A DNA stretch of 13,329 bases from an uncultured Christensenellaceae bacterium. GTDB taxonomy: Bacteria > Bacillota > Clostridia > Christensenellales > Borkfalkiaceae. How positions within the stretch are numbered: position 1 is the stretch's first letter; each line of letters starts with the position of its first letter. The notes under the pieces were generated by a model. It searched no databases. It was not told where the DNA came from and worked only from the letters and a program-made list of their open reading frames with translations. The DNA lies in the NCBI GenBank assembly GCA_910587365.1, contig CAJUKJ010000025.1, forward strand, positions 1 to 13,329, read 5' to 3'. This document shows, piece by piece, positions 1 to 7,022 of the stretch. The translations under genes and the position numbers were made by a program.

Positions 1-136
1 TGAAAGTGCAACTCTAAAAAATTTAGTTTTTTATTCCCTATGAGAAGTGCGCTTTGTTCGAGAGTTCTTTTTCATTATTCGTTTTTTCATTCCTATTGCA
101 AGTGCGCTTTAGCCGCGGGATGTATAACTATACTTA
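1..136. repeat. Gene-free edge with two imperfect direct repeats
   Basis: Two similar blocks lie about 56 bases apart, near 32-55 and 88-111. Both read T-rich, then ATTCC(C)TAT, then AAGTGCGCTTT. A third partial match (AAAGTGCAACT) is at the left edge. No open frame of useful length runs through them, and no clear terminator for the lipoprotein gene that ends at 137 is seen here. They may belong to a longer array that continues outside the window. Their function is unknown. Confidence 0.4.
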
Positions 137-568
137 TTATTTTTGCTTGTAAATAATAGTTACGTCGGTAACACCTGCAATGTTCGTTAAGTTCAAATCC
201 TTTGAAGATAACGTTGTTTTAAGCTTGCTACCCGATACGGTAAATTGGGTTGTCGAAACACCGCTAAGCGAACCTTTAAGAGTAACCTTATTTCCGTCCT
301 GCTCATATGAAACGAGGGAAATTCCCGCTACGGGATTAACCTTTCCGTTTTCATCGAACGTATATGAAATTTTATAAAGCGACAACGCCGCGTCGATAAC
401 TTTTTCATAGCTTTCCTTATCCTCATTGCTTACGCTGTCGTCGTACTTTACGGTAAAGCTGTCGTAATTATAAGTTTTACCCGCCACGCTCGATGCACAA
501 CCTGCCAGCGTCAGGCAAAGAATTACCGTTAAAAGTGCGGTAGTAAAACCAAGTAATACTTTTTTCAT
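137..568 (-). CDS. Small secreted lipoprotein, unknown function
   Basis: This 143-residue protein has a short positive N-terminus, a hydrophobic stretch and the lipobox LAGC. Cys24 is therefore the predicted lipidated residue after cleavage by signal peptidase II, and the protein should be anchored on the outer face of the membrane. The mature part is rich in Ser, Thr, Val and Lys and alternates polar and hydrophobic residues. That suggests a small beta-rich, calycin-like domain of the kind common in Clostridia lipoproteins, but this is inference and no family is recognised. The start is supported by AGGAG eight bases upstream and by a consensus promoter (602-629). It seems to be a single-gene unit. 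It runs in the same direction as rpsI but lies beyond the rpsI terminator. Confidence 0.85.
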   Translation of the reverse strand: MKKVLLGFTTALLTVILCLTLAGCASSVAGKTYNYDSFTVKYDDSVSNEDKESYEKVIDAALSLYKISYTFDENGKVNPVAGISLVSYEQDGNKVTLKGSLSGVSTTQFTVSGSKLKTTLSSKDLNLTNIAGVTDVTIIYKQK

Positions 569-601
569 TTTTTAATCTCCTAATATATTATTGTAATTGT
601 A

Positions 602-629
602 ATTATATACTATATATTAATTTTGTCAA
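602..629 (-). promoter_or_regulatory. Sigma-A promoter of the small lipoprotein gene
   Basis: On the minus strand, TTGACA (629-624) and TATAAT (607-602) are separated by 16 bases. Both hexamers are perfect consensus. The predicted start, near 595, gives an untranslated leader of about 27 bases that contains the AGGAG ribosome site. Confidence 0.8.
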
Positions 630-762
630 GGAAAAGTGTGACTTTTGGCTTACTGTGAAAGATTATCGACACTTATACGCATTTTGCCGATTTTATTGCC
701 AAGTTCACAATTCCCAAAAGCAACGGCATCGGCAGCCGCACCGCAGTTACCGCAGGAAACGC

Positions 763-791
763 AAAAAATAAAGGTACCGAAAGGTACCTTT
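763..791 (-). terminator. Rho-independent terminator of rplM-rpsI
   Basis: Read on the minus strand, a perfect 9-bp stem AAAGGTACC/GGTACCTTT with a 4-base loop is followed by ATTTTTTG. It begins 12 bases after the rpsI stop codon. Confidence 0.9.
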
Positions 792-803
792 GATTTTTTG
801 ATA

Positions 804-1217
804 TTATCTCTTTGAGAACTGCGGTGCGCGACGCGCTTTCTTTAAACCGTACTTCTTTCTTTCCTTGACTCTCGGGTCGCGGGTTAAGAAACCTTCTTTT
901 TTAAGTGCGGGACGGCAGCCCTCTTCCGCCTGCAAAAGTGCGCGTGCAATACCAAGACGGATAGCGTTTGCCTGTCCGGTATATCCGCCGCCGCAAACGT
1001 TGACGAGAACGTCGTATTTGCTTTCTACACCCAAAAGCGTAAGGGGCTGTTTAACAACGTACTGCAAAACGCCCTGAGGGAAATAATCCTCGAAAGCCCT
1101 GTCGTTTATTTGAATAACGCCCGATCCTGCGGGTACAAGGCGAACACGTGCTATTGCCTTCTTTCTTCTGCCTGTTCCCCAGAATTGAAGCTTTTTCTTT
1201 AAATTAGCCTTTGCCAT
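804..1217 (-). CDS. rpsI: 30S ribosomal protein S9
   Basis: The product is uS9, a protein of the 30S head whose C-terminal tail reaches toward the P-site tRNA anticodon. It is 137 residues long, close to the usual 130. It carries the family hallmarks: FWGTGRRKKAIARVRL near the N-terminus, a Gly-rich GGGYTGQANAIRLGIARAL block at about residues 75-95, and a basic C-terminus ending KKYGLKKARRAPQFSKR. The final SKR is the invariant tail. The gene starts 20 bases after the rplM stop, with a purine-rich AGAGGAAGAG ribosome site. It is co-transcribed with rplM, the normal arrangement in bacteria, and is followed at once by a terminator. Nothing unusual is seen. Confidence 0.98.
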   Translation of the reverse strand: MAKANLKKKLQFWGTGRRKKAIARVRLVPAGSGVIQINDRAFEDYFPQGVLQYVVKQPLTLLGVESKYDVLVNVCGGGYTGQANAIRLGIARALLQAEEGCRPALKKEGFLTRDPRVKERKKYGLKKARRAPQFSKR

Positions 1218-1237
1218 ATTATTCTCTTCCTCTTATC

Positions 1238-1669
1238 TTAATATAATTTCAGCTCTTCGGGCTTTTGCGCCGCGTGATTGTGTTCTGCGCCTTTGTAAAC
1301 GCGAAGCTTCTTAATCATATCTCTTCCGAGCGAGTTTTTGGGAAGCATACCCTTAACGGCTTCGTAGACGGCAAGGTCGCTTTTTTCGGCAATCATCTTT
1401 TTATAAGATATCTCTTTTAAACCGCCGATATAACCGGTATGGTAACGATAGAATTTATCGTCAAGCTTTTTACCGGTAAGAACCACTTTGTCGCTGTTTA
1501 CTACGATTACGAAATCGCCCGTGTCAACGTTGGGCGTAAACGTAGGCTTATTTTTACCGCGGAGTATGGAAGCCACTTTAGACGCAAGCCTGCCGAGGGG
1601 TATACCAGCGGCGTCTACAACGTACCACTTTCTTTCAACTGTCTCGGCCTTTGCCATATAGGTTTTCAT
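1238..1669 (-). CDS. rplM: 50S ribosomal protein L13
   Basis: The product is uL13, an early-assembly 50S protein that binds 23S rRNA. Its 143 residues match the family length. Typical segments are visible: ERKWYVVDAAGIPLGRLAS at residues 12-30, the YRYHTGYIGG block near 74-83, and MLPKNSLGRDMIKKLRVYKG near 108-127. The start Met-Lys-Thr-Tyr-Met is chosen over the second Met because AAAGGAG lies just upstream of the first ATG, and because many Clostridia L13 proteins start the same way. It is the first gene of an rplM-rpsI operon. A promoter and a structured leader lie upstream (1694-1859), so feedback control by L13 is plausible. Confidence 0.98.
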   Translation of the reverse strand: MKTYMAKAETVERKWYVVDAAGIPLGRLASKVASILRGKNKPTFTPNVDTGDFVIVVNSDKVVLTGKKLDDKFYRYHTGYIGGLKEISYKKMIAEKSDLAVYEAVKGMLPKNSLGRDMIKKLRVYKGAEHNHAAQKPEELKLY

Positions 1670-1693
1670 TGTTTGCTCCTTTTTTTAGTGAGG

Positions 1694-1739
1694 TTGCCGA
1701 AGTTTAACGTTAAAGGGCTAAGCCCTGACGCTTTTCGGC
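1694..1739 (-). promoter_or_regulatory. Stem-loop just before the rplM ribosome site
   Basis: On the transcript, GCCGAA (1739-1734) can pair with TTCGGC (1699-1694). Between them is an inner near-palindrome, AGGGCTTAGCCCT. The structure ends 14 bases before the AAAGGAG site of rplM, close enough to affect initiation or to act as part of the leader control. This is a fold prediction by eye. Confidence 0.45.
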
Positions 1740-1764
1740 GTAATTGTTGATAATTTTTGCTTTT

Positions 1765-1828
1765 GTTTACGGAAAAAGTCTACTACGGGGTAAGCAACAT
1801 TCTTTTTGCCGTTTCTCAAAGCGTAAAC
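1765..1828 (-). promoter_or_regulatory. Structured rplM leader, L13-leader-like
   Basis: The leader of rplM can form an elongated stem. CGG-C-AAAAAG (1811-1802) pairs with CTTTTTCCG (1778-1770), leaving a bulged C, and an outer GTTTAC/GTAAAC pairing (1828-1823 with 1770-1765) competes with or extends it. Bacillota often carry an L13-binding leader at this place, which represses rplM-rpsI translation or transcription. Assignment to that Rfam family rests on position and foldability only. The predicted transcription start (about 1824) falls inside the outer arm, so the outer pairing may be incomplete. Confidence 0.45.
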
Positions 1829-1830
1829 TT

Positions 1831-1859
1831 ATTTTATTATTTTATAAAATTTCTGTCAA
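1831..1859 (-). promoter_or_regulatory. Promoter of rplM-rpsI
   Basis: On the minus strand, TTGACA (1859-1854) and TAAAAT (1836-1831) are 17 bases apart. The predicted start is near 1824, which gives a leader of about 155 bases before the rplM ATG. The stretch between this promoter and the end of alaS (1860-1977) shows no gene. It has only a weak CCCG/CGGG hairpin after alaS, not a convincing terminator, so read-through from alaS is possible. Confidence 0.8.
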
Positions 1860-1977
1860 GCCGTTTTGTATGCGTTTGCAAAGATTTTTATTTTTTTTAA
1901 ATTATTTTTTATTTTGGTTAAAAACCGCTGTAAATTACGGGTTGAAACCGCAAAAACACGTATCCCGCACCGTCGGG

Positions 1978-3792
1978 CTACTTTAAAAGTATCGCTTTAA
2001 TACGCTTAATCCCAGCCGACACGTTTTCCTGTTTTGAAATTTTGAACGTACCTAAAAGCCCCGTGCTTGCCGCGTGGGGACCGCCGCAAATTTCTTTGGA
2101 AAACTCGCCTATGGAATAAGTTTTAACCTTTTCGCCGTATTTACTGTCGAACACGCCGACGAAACCGCCGTTTTTAGCCTCTTCAAGGCTCATTTCCTTC
2201 ATAACGACGGGAACGTTGAGTTTTATCTGTTCGTTGACGAGCCTTTCAACCTCCGCCACCTCTTCCGGCGTAAGCTTACGCGCAAAGTTGAAGTCGAAAC
2301 GCAATCTTTCTTCGTTTATATTGCTTCCTTTCTGCTGTATATCGGGCGAGCAGACAATTTTAAGGGCGGCGTTTAAAAGGTGCGTTGCCGTGTGGTAGTT
2401 CGTTGCCGCCTCCGAATGGCTTTCAAGTCCGCCCCTGAACTGCCCTGCGGCAAGCACGCGGCTCTTTTCCCTATGCTCTTCAAAAGCCTCGTCAAAGCCC
2501 TTTTTGTCTACGGTAAGTCCGCGTTCGGCTGCAAGCTCTTCTGTAAGCTCGAGGGGGAAACCGTAAGTATCGTAAAGTCTGAAAGCCTGTTTTCCGCCTA
2601 TTTCCGTTTCTTTGACGTAAGAAGGGTTGCTCTTGGACATAAATTCGTTTTTACGTTCCAGAGAAACTACGCACTTTTCAAATTCCTTAATGCCCTGTGC
2701 GAGCGTCGCCTCGAACTTGTCCGCTTCCTTTTTGATTTCGGAAAGGATATACTCCTCTTTTTCAACGAGAAGAGGATAAGCTTCGCCGTAGACGTTTTCG
2801 ATAAATATTTTGGCTGCCCCGAGCATTGCGTCGCTTGAAATTTCAAGCTGGCGGCAGTAGCGGATTGCCCTGCGCATAAGTCTGCGCAGAATGTAGCCCG
2901 CTCCCGTATTCGAGGGAAGTATGCCCTGTCTGTCGCCGATAAGCATAACGGCGGTACGCGTATGGTCTGCAATTATACGCATTGCCTTTCTGTCCTCGCC
3001 GCCGTCGTCGTACTTCTTGCCGCTGACGCTTTCCAGCTTGTTTATTACGGAAAGGAACAGGTCTGTTTTATATCCGTCGGAAAGACCGTTCAAAAACAAC
3101 AGCATTCTGTCGAACCCAAAGCCCGTGTCTACGTTTTTGTTTTCAAGGGGGGCGTAGCCCGACTCGGTCTTTTTGTACTGCATATAGACGTCGTTTCCGA
3201 TTTCGACGTAGTCGTCGGGGAATACGGGATTTTTCTTGTTGACGTCAAGCGGGTAGAACCATTCGTTATCGGGTCCGCAAGGCGTTCCTACCGTACCCTC
3301 CAACTCCCACCAGTTGTCGCATTTGGGGAGGAAAAAGATATGTTCGGGGGAAATACCCAATCCCTTTAAAAGCTCCGCCGTTTCACTGTCGCGGGGAGCG
3401 GCGTCGTTACCCTCAAACACGGTTGAACACAGCTTGTCCTTATCAAGCCCGAACACTTTTGTTAAAAGCTCGAACGTCCAGGCGGTTTTTTCCTTTTTGA
3501 AATAGTCGCCGAGCGACCAGTTGCCCATCATCTCGAAGAAAGTGAAGTGCGAAGCGTCGCCCACCGCGTCGATATCGACGGTGCGCACACAACCCTGAAC
3601 GTTGCAAAGCCTTGTTCCGTCAGGATGTTTTTTACCTAAAAGATAGGGCATTAAGGGCTGCATACCCGCAACGTTGAACATAACGCCCGTGCTGCCGTCG
3701 CCTATTAAAGAAACCGCGCCGATGTTGACGTGACCCTTACCCTCGTAAAATTTCAACCATTTTTGTCTTAACTGTTTTGACGTAATTTTCAT
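1978..3792 (-). CDS. alaS: Short alanyl-tRNA synthetase lacking the C-terminal domain
   Basis: This class II synthetase charges tRNA-Ala. The product is 604 residues, whereas standard bacterial AlaRS has about 870. Residues 1-230 are the catalytic domain, with motif 2 around HFTFFEMMGN and motif 3 GFGFDR at 224-229. Residues 230-440 are the tRNA-recognition region, with SNTGAGYILRR near 294-304 and YDTYGFP near 407-413. These appear to keep the Asn and Asp that read the G3-U70 pair. Residues 440-604 are the editing domain, with HTATH at 467-471 and CGGPH at 569-573. The protein ends there: the coiled segment and C-Ala dimerisation/tRNA-elbow domain are absent, with no frameshift in sight. CGGPH replaces the usual CGGTH but keeps the Cys and His zinc ligands. 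The start is the ATG at 3792, which has AGAGGT six bases upstream. A GTG at 3816 would be in frame but lacks a site. It lies 67 bases after cysS in the same operon. Confidence 0.93.
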   Translation of the reverse strand: MKITSKQLRQKWLKFYEGKGHVNIGAVSLIGDGSTGVMFNVAGMQPLMPYLLGKKHPDGTRLCNVQGCVRTVDIDAVGDASHFTFFEMMGNWSLGDYFKKEKTAWTFELLTKVFGLDKDKLCSTVFEGNDAAPRDSETAELLKGLGISPEHIFFLPKCDNWWELEGTVGTPCGPDNEWFYPLDVNKKNPVFPDDYVEIGNDVYMQYKKTESGYAPLENKNVDTGFGFDRMLLFLNGLSDGYKTDLFLSVINKLESVSGKKYDDGGEDRKAMRIIADHTRTAVMLIGDRQGILPSNTGAGYILRRLMRRAIRYCRQLEISSDAMLGAAKIFIENVYGEAYPLLVEKEEYILSEIKKEADKFEATLAQGIKEFEKCVVSLERKNEFMSKSNPSYVKETEIGGKQAFRLYDTYGFPLELTEELAAERGLTVDKKGFDEAFEEHREKSRVLAAGQFRGGLESHSEAATNYHTATHLLNAALKIVCSPDIQQKGSNINEERLRFDFNFARKLTPEEVAEVERLVNEQIKLNVPVVMKEMSLEEAKNGGFVGVFDSKYGEKVKTYSIGEFSKEICGGPHAASTGLLGTFKISKQENVSAGIKRIKAILLK

Positions 3793-3859
3793 ATTGTACC
3801 TCTTATACCTTTTCACAAAAAATTGATATTGTGATTTTCAGGGGTGCCGCCCCGTATTA

Positions 3860-5257
3860 TTATTTTTTACTTAACGTATAACCGTCTTTGCCGTCCTTGA
3901 CGGTAAAACCCAAAGCGTCGATTTCCGCGCGCAGGCTGTCGGCTTCCGCCCAATTTTTCGCAAGCTTGGACTGCCAACGTTTTTCGGCAAGCTGCTTTAC
4001 CGCGTCGGGGATAGCGTCGGCGTCGGGGTTCTTTGCCGCAACCTCGGCAAAGTACTTATCCGCGTCCTTTTTGAACAGCCCTAAAAGCGAATAGGTCTTT
4101 CTTACCTGGTAAACGTCCTCGGCAGTGGACTTGTCGCCCGCAGCAAGCTTTTTGGAAATCTCCTTGAAAATTCCAAAAAGGTCTGAAAGCGCGAGTGCCG
4201 TATTGAAGTCGTCGCCCATAACGGCGTCAAAGCGTTTATCTATTGCGGGATTGCCGCTTGCGCCCTTGCCGAACTTTTCTTCGACGTTTTTAATTATTTT
4301 GTAAAATTCCGAAACGTGCTTTTCGGCTTCGCCGAAAATTCCGTCGGTAATATTTATATCGTTCCTGTAATTGGTTTCAAGCAAAGCAAACTTAATAGCT
4401 TCGCAAGTGTACTTTTTAAGCAAGTCCTCCAAAAGCAGACTGTTGCCGAGGCTTTTCGACATCTTCTGTCCGTTGACCTTGATAAGCCCGTTGTGCGTCC
4501 AGAATTTGGCAAACTGCTTGCCCGTCAGACTTTCCGACTGGGCAATTTCGTTTTCGTGGTGCGGAAATATAAGGTCGCGTCCGCCGCCGTGGATATCAAT
4601 CTGCTCCCCGAACGCCGCGCGGTTCATTGCCGAGCATTCTATATGCCAGCCCGGTCTGCCCTTGCCCCAGGGCGAATCCCAACAGATTTCCCCTTCCTTT
4701 GCCGATTTCCACAAAGCAAAGTCCGCAGGGTTTTTCTTGTCCGCGCCGTTTTCGACGCGCACGCCGTCAAGCATATCTTCAACCGAACGGTTTGAAAGGC
4801 TGCCGTAGCGTTTAAAGCTTGTTACGTCGAAATAAACGTCGCCGCCCGTTGCGGGGTAGGCGTGTCCGCTTTGGATAAGCTTTTGTATAAAGTCTATTAT
4901 ATTACCTATATTTTCGGTAGCTTTTATCCATAACGTAGGCTCGCCGACGTCGAACTCCGCCATAATAGCGTCTATTTTTTTAATCATATCGGCGGCGTAT
5001 TTGTCTGCGGGAATGCCCGTTTCCTTGCTTTTTGCGATAATTTTATCGTCAACGTCGGTATAATTGCGGGCGTAAATTACTTCATACCCCTGCTTTTCAA
5101 GGAACTTGCGCATTATATCGTATATAAGTGCCTGATAGCCGTGTCCTATATGCGCCTCGCCAGATACGGTTATACCGCACGCGTACATTTTTACTTTGCC
5201 TTTTTCAAGCGGCTCGAACTCCTGCTTATTTCGGGTAAGCGTATTATAAATTCTCAT
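3860..5257 (-). CDS. cysS: Cysteinyl-tRNA synthetase
   Basis: This class I synthetase attaches cysteine to tRNA-Cys. Its 465 residues fit the family. HIGH is at residues 36-39 and KMSKS at 265-269. The active-site zinc ligands are all present: Cys27 in YACGITV, Cys208 in GWHIECSAM, His233 and Glu237 in FPHHENE. These residues select cysteine thiolate, so the enzyme should be active. One small oddity is CGITVSG where most bacterial enzymes read CGPTVYD. The C-terminal third is helical and ends in a DALGFTVKDGKDGYTL segment typical of the family. The ATG overlaps the end of cysE by 14 bases. Its GGAGG site, nine bases upstream, lies inside cysE, so the two genes are likely translationally coupled. 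The pairing of the two genes ties cysteine supply to its use in translation. Confidence 0.97.
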   Translation of the reverse strand: MRIYNTLTRNKQEFEPLEKGKVKMYACGITVSGEAHIGHGYQALIYDIMRKFLEKQGYEVIYARNYTDVDDKIIAKSKETGIPADKYAADMIKKIDAIMAEFDVGEPTLWIKATENIGNIIDFIQKLIQSGHAYPATGGDVYFDVTSFKRYGSLSNRSVEDMLDGVRVENGADKKNPADFALWKSAKEGEICWDSPWGKGRPGWHIECSAMNRAAFGEQIDIHGGGRDLIFPHHENEIAQSESLTGKQFAKFWTHNGLIKVNGQKMSKSLGNSLLLEDLLKKYTCEAIKFALLETNYRNDINITDGIFGEAEKHVSEFYKIIKNVEEKFGKGASGNPAIDKRFDAVMGDDFNTALALSDLFGIFKEISKKLAAGDKSTAEDVYQVRKTYSLLGLFKKDADKYFAEVAAKNPDADAIPDAVKQLAEKRWQSKLAKNWAEADSLRAEIDALGFTVKDGKDGYTLSKK

Positions 5258-5897
5258 TATCTTTGTCCTCCAAACGCTTTAACGCTTCTTCCAACCTGAA
5301 CGTCCGCTCCCTTAAAGAGCATATTTCGGTAAGATACGGGTCCTGCTTTTCCTGAACGAGGTCTACGGTATCCTTAACCCCGTTTATACGGACTACCCTT
5401 GCAGGAACGCCAACCACCGTTGCGTGGGCGGGAACGTTTTTTAAAACCACCGCGCCCGCTCCGACCTTTGCAAAGTCGCCTACGGTAATATTTCCGAGTA
5501 CTTTTGCCCCTGCGGAAATAACGCAGTTTTCCCCGATAGTAGGGTGGCGTTTACCCGTTTCCTTGCCCGTGCCGCCGATAGTGCAGCCCTGATAAATTAC
5601 GGTGCCTGTGCCTATTTCCGCCGTTTCGCCTATAACAACGCCCTGTCCGTGGTCTATAAATACCCCGGGCGCGATTTTTGCCGCTGGGTGGATTTCGATG
5701 CCTGTTAAAAATTTGCAGAACTGCGAAGTCATACGCGCAAGCAGTTTTAAGTGCATGCGGTACAACCTGTTCGCCCATCTGTGCCAGGAAAGGGCGTGAA
5801 CGCCCGAATAAGTCAGCCAGATTTCAAATTTGTTCCGCGCGGCGGGGTCATTCTTTTTTGCCGCCGCTATGTCCATCCTCAGCCGTTTGAAAAACAT
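5244..5897 (-). CDS. cysE: Serine O-acetyltransferase
   Basis: The enzyme transfers acetyl from acetyl-CoA to serine, giving O-acetylserine, the direct precursor of cysteine. It is cytoplasmic. The 217-residue form is the short type found in Bacillus and Clostridia, without the long N-terminal helical domain of the enterobacterial enzyme. A helical start (1-65) is followed by a left-handed beta-helix of hexapeptide repeats (66-168). Catalytic motifs are visible: IEIHP at 67-71, IDHGQGVVIGET at 81-92 with His83, and GKRHPTIG at 115-122 with His118. The tail (170-217) is charged and helical. The start MFFKRL matches the family's usual MFF start, although no Shine-Dalgarno site is present. A promoter sits so close that the mRNA would begin about three bases before the ATG. 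It is first in cysE-cysS-alaS. Confidence 0.97.
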   Translation of the reverse strand: MFFKRLRMDIAAAKKNDPAARNKFEIWLTYSGVHALSWHRWANRLYRMHLKLLARMTSQFCKFLTGIEIHPAAKIAPGVFIDHGQGVVIGETAEIGTGTVIYQGCTIGGTGKETGKRHPTIGENCVISAGAKVLGNITVGDFAKVGAGAVVLKNVPAHATVVGVPARVVRINGVKDTVDLVQEKQDPYLTEICSLRERTFRLEEALKRLEDKDNENL

Positions 5898-5906
5898 ATT
5901 TACATT

Positions 5907-5935
5907 ATTATATGTTTTGCGGTAATTAATTGCAA
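5907..5935 (-). promoter_or_regulatory. Promoter of the cysE-cysS-alaS operon, near-leaderless
   Basis: On the minus strand, TTGCAA (5935-5930) and a perfect TATAAT (5912-5907) are 17 bases apart. Only nine bases separate the -10 box from the cysE ATG at 5897, so transcription should start near 5900. There is no room for a T-box, riboswitch or Shine-Dalgarno site. Confidence 0.7.
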
Positions 5936-6030
5936 GCGTTTTATTGCCGACTTGAAAAAGTATTATTTTTTAAGCAACGAAAGACGGGATAAAATAATGA
6001 AAAAAACTCACAAAAACAATGCTTCTGCCC

Positions 6031-6060
6031 TTGACTTTTGACTGTCGGTATGTTAACATA
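6031..6060 (+). promoter_or_regulatory. Promoter and candidate operator of the DeoR-type gene
   Basis: TTGACT (6031-6036) and TAACAT (6054-6059) are separated by 17 bases. A perfect 12-bp palindrome, TATGTTAACATA (6049-6060), covers the -10 box. That position suits self-repression by the DeoR-family protein encoded 50 bases downstream. The link is inferred from position only. Confidence 0.6.
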
Positions 6061-6109
6061 AAATTGCAAACCACACATTTGTTAATTTTTCACATACGGA
6101 GAACAAATT

Positions 6110-6868
6110 ATGAAACGTGAAAGAATTGAAGAAATTGCAGAAATATTGGACAAGCGCGGCAAAATGTCGCTTGAACAGCTTGAAGAAGTTTTCCCTAACG
6201 TATCGCAGATGACTTTAAGGCGCGACCTGTTCCAGCTTGAAGAAGACGGAAGAATTATCCGTATACGCGGCGGCGCAATGTCCGTTAAGGAAGTGCAGAA
6301 GGTTTCGGGCGAGGAGTACACGAAAAAGACTACCATTAATACCGACGCGAAAATAGTTATCGCGCAGAAAGCGGCAGGACTTATCGACGAAAATTCAAGC
6401 ATATTCCTTGACGGCGGCACAACCGCAATGTACCTTTCAAAGGAAATGGCGGACATCAAGTGCAATATTTTTACCAACGGTATTGCCGTTGCAATGGAGC
6501 TTGCACAGAAGAAGAACGTCAATATTACCGTAGTCGGCGGACAGCTTATGAAGGATAACCTTTCCACCGCCTCCCCCGCGGCGAGAGAGTACTTTGACAG
6601 GACAAATTTTGAAATTGCGATTGTTTCGTCAACGGCTTTTACTCCCGAACAGGGCTTTTCGTGCAGCAGCCAGATTGAAAGCGATTTGTTGAAACAGGTT
6701 TTCAAAAAAGCGCGCAACGTCTATATGATGCTTGACAGCTCGAAGATAGGTAAAATTAACCCCTTTACCTTTGCCCGTTTAGAGGATATCGACGTGCTTA
6801 TAACCGACGACCACTTCCCCAAAGAGTACAAACAGCTTTTTGAAGAACACAATATAGTAGTTATGTAA
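6110..6868 (+). CDS. DeoR/GlpR-family transcriptional regulator
   Basis: This 252-residue protein has the DeoR layout. A winged helix-turn-helix occupies residues 1-60 and ends with the signature Q-x-T-L-R-R-D-L...GRIIRIRGGAM. A sugar-phosphate-sensing domain of isomerase-like fold (about 75-235) contains FLDGGTTAMYLS, VVGGQL and the closing DSSKIGK...LITD segment. Family members usually repress sugar or nucleoside uptake and breakdown operons and release DNA when a phosphorylated sugar binds. The target here is unknown, because no sugar genes lie nearby and the gene stands alone between its own promoter and terminator. CGGAG lies eight bases before the ATG. It is divergent from cysE with 212 bases between the start codons. 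A role in cysteine control is not suggested by the family. Confidence 0.92.
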   Translation: MKRERIEEIAEILDKRGKMSLEQLEEVFPNVSQMTLRRDLFQLEEDGRIIRIRGGAMSVKEVQKVSGEEYTKKTTINTDAKIVIAQKAAGLIDENSSIFLDGGTTAMYLSKEMADIKCNIFTNGIAVAMELAQKKNVNITVVGGQLMKDNLSTASPAAREYFDRTNFEIAIVSSTAFTPEQGFSCSSQIESDLLKQVFKKARNVYMMLDSSKIGKINPFTFARLEDIDVLITDDHFPKEYKQLFEEHNIVVM

Positions 6869-6900
6869 TGATTTACGGATTACACCCCTCTTATTCCTGC

Positions 6901-6933
6901 CCTTCCCCCTTTACTAAGGGGGAAGGCTTTTTT
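6901..6933 (+). terminator. Terminator of the DeoR-type gene
   Basis: A perfect 11-bp stem, CCTTCCCCCTT/AAGGGGGAAGG, with loop TACT is followed by CTTTTTT. It lies 33 bases after the stop codon. Confidence 0.92.
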
Positions 6934-6940
6934 GTGGTAA

Positions 6941-6970
6941 AAAAGGGCTGTTCATTTGAACAGCCCTTTT
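6941..6970. terminator. Perfect 13-bp hairpin, likely bidirectional terminator
   Basis: AAAAGGGCTGTTC pairs with GAACAGCCCTTTT around a 4-base loop. The minus-strand reading ends in CCTTTTTTAC, which makes it a good terminator for leftward transcripts. On the plus strand it would back up the preceding terminator. Confidence 0.75.
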
Positions 6971-7022
6971 AGTTGCTTTTTGATATTATTGTGCAGTATT
7001 ATTTTATCCGCATTGAACTACA

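Noticed and set aside
2074..3505. Several plus-strand open frames across alaS (and similar ones across cysS, cysE and the lipoprotein genes)
   Set aside because: They are antisense shadows of well-supported genes without ribosome sites or family motifs.
3793..3816. GTG start that would add eight residues to AlaRS
   Set aside because: The ATG at 3792 has an AGAGGT site at good spacing and fits the family N-terminus; the GTG codon lies upstream of that site and has none of its own.
5898..6030. T-box or S-box leader for the cysE operon
   Set aside because: The promoter sits directly before the start codon, and no T-box or riboswitch elements were seen.
5998..6042. 14-codon frame (MKKTHKNNASALDF) upstream of the DeoR-type gene
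   Set aside because: It overlaps the regulator's promoter and has only a weak GGGAT; no evidence that it is transcribed.
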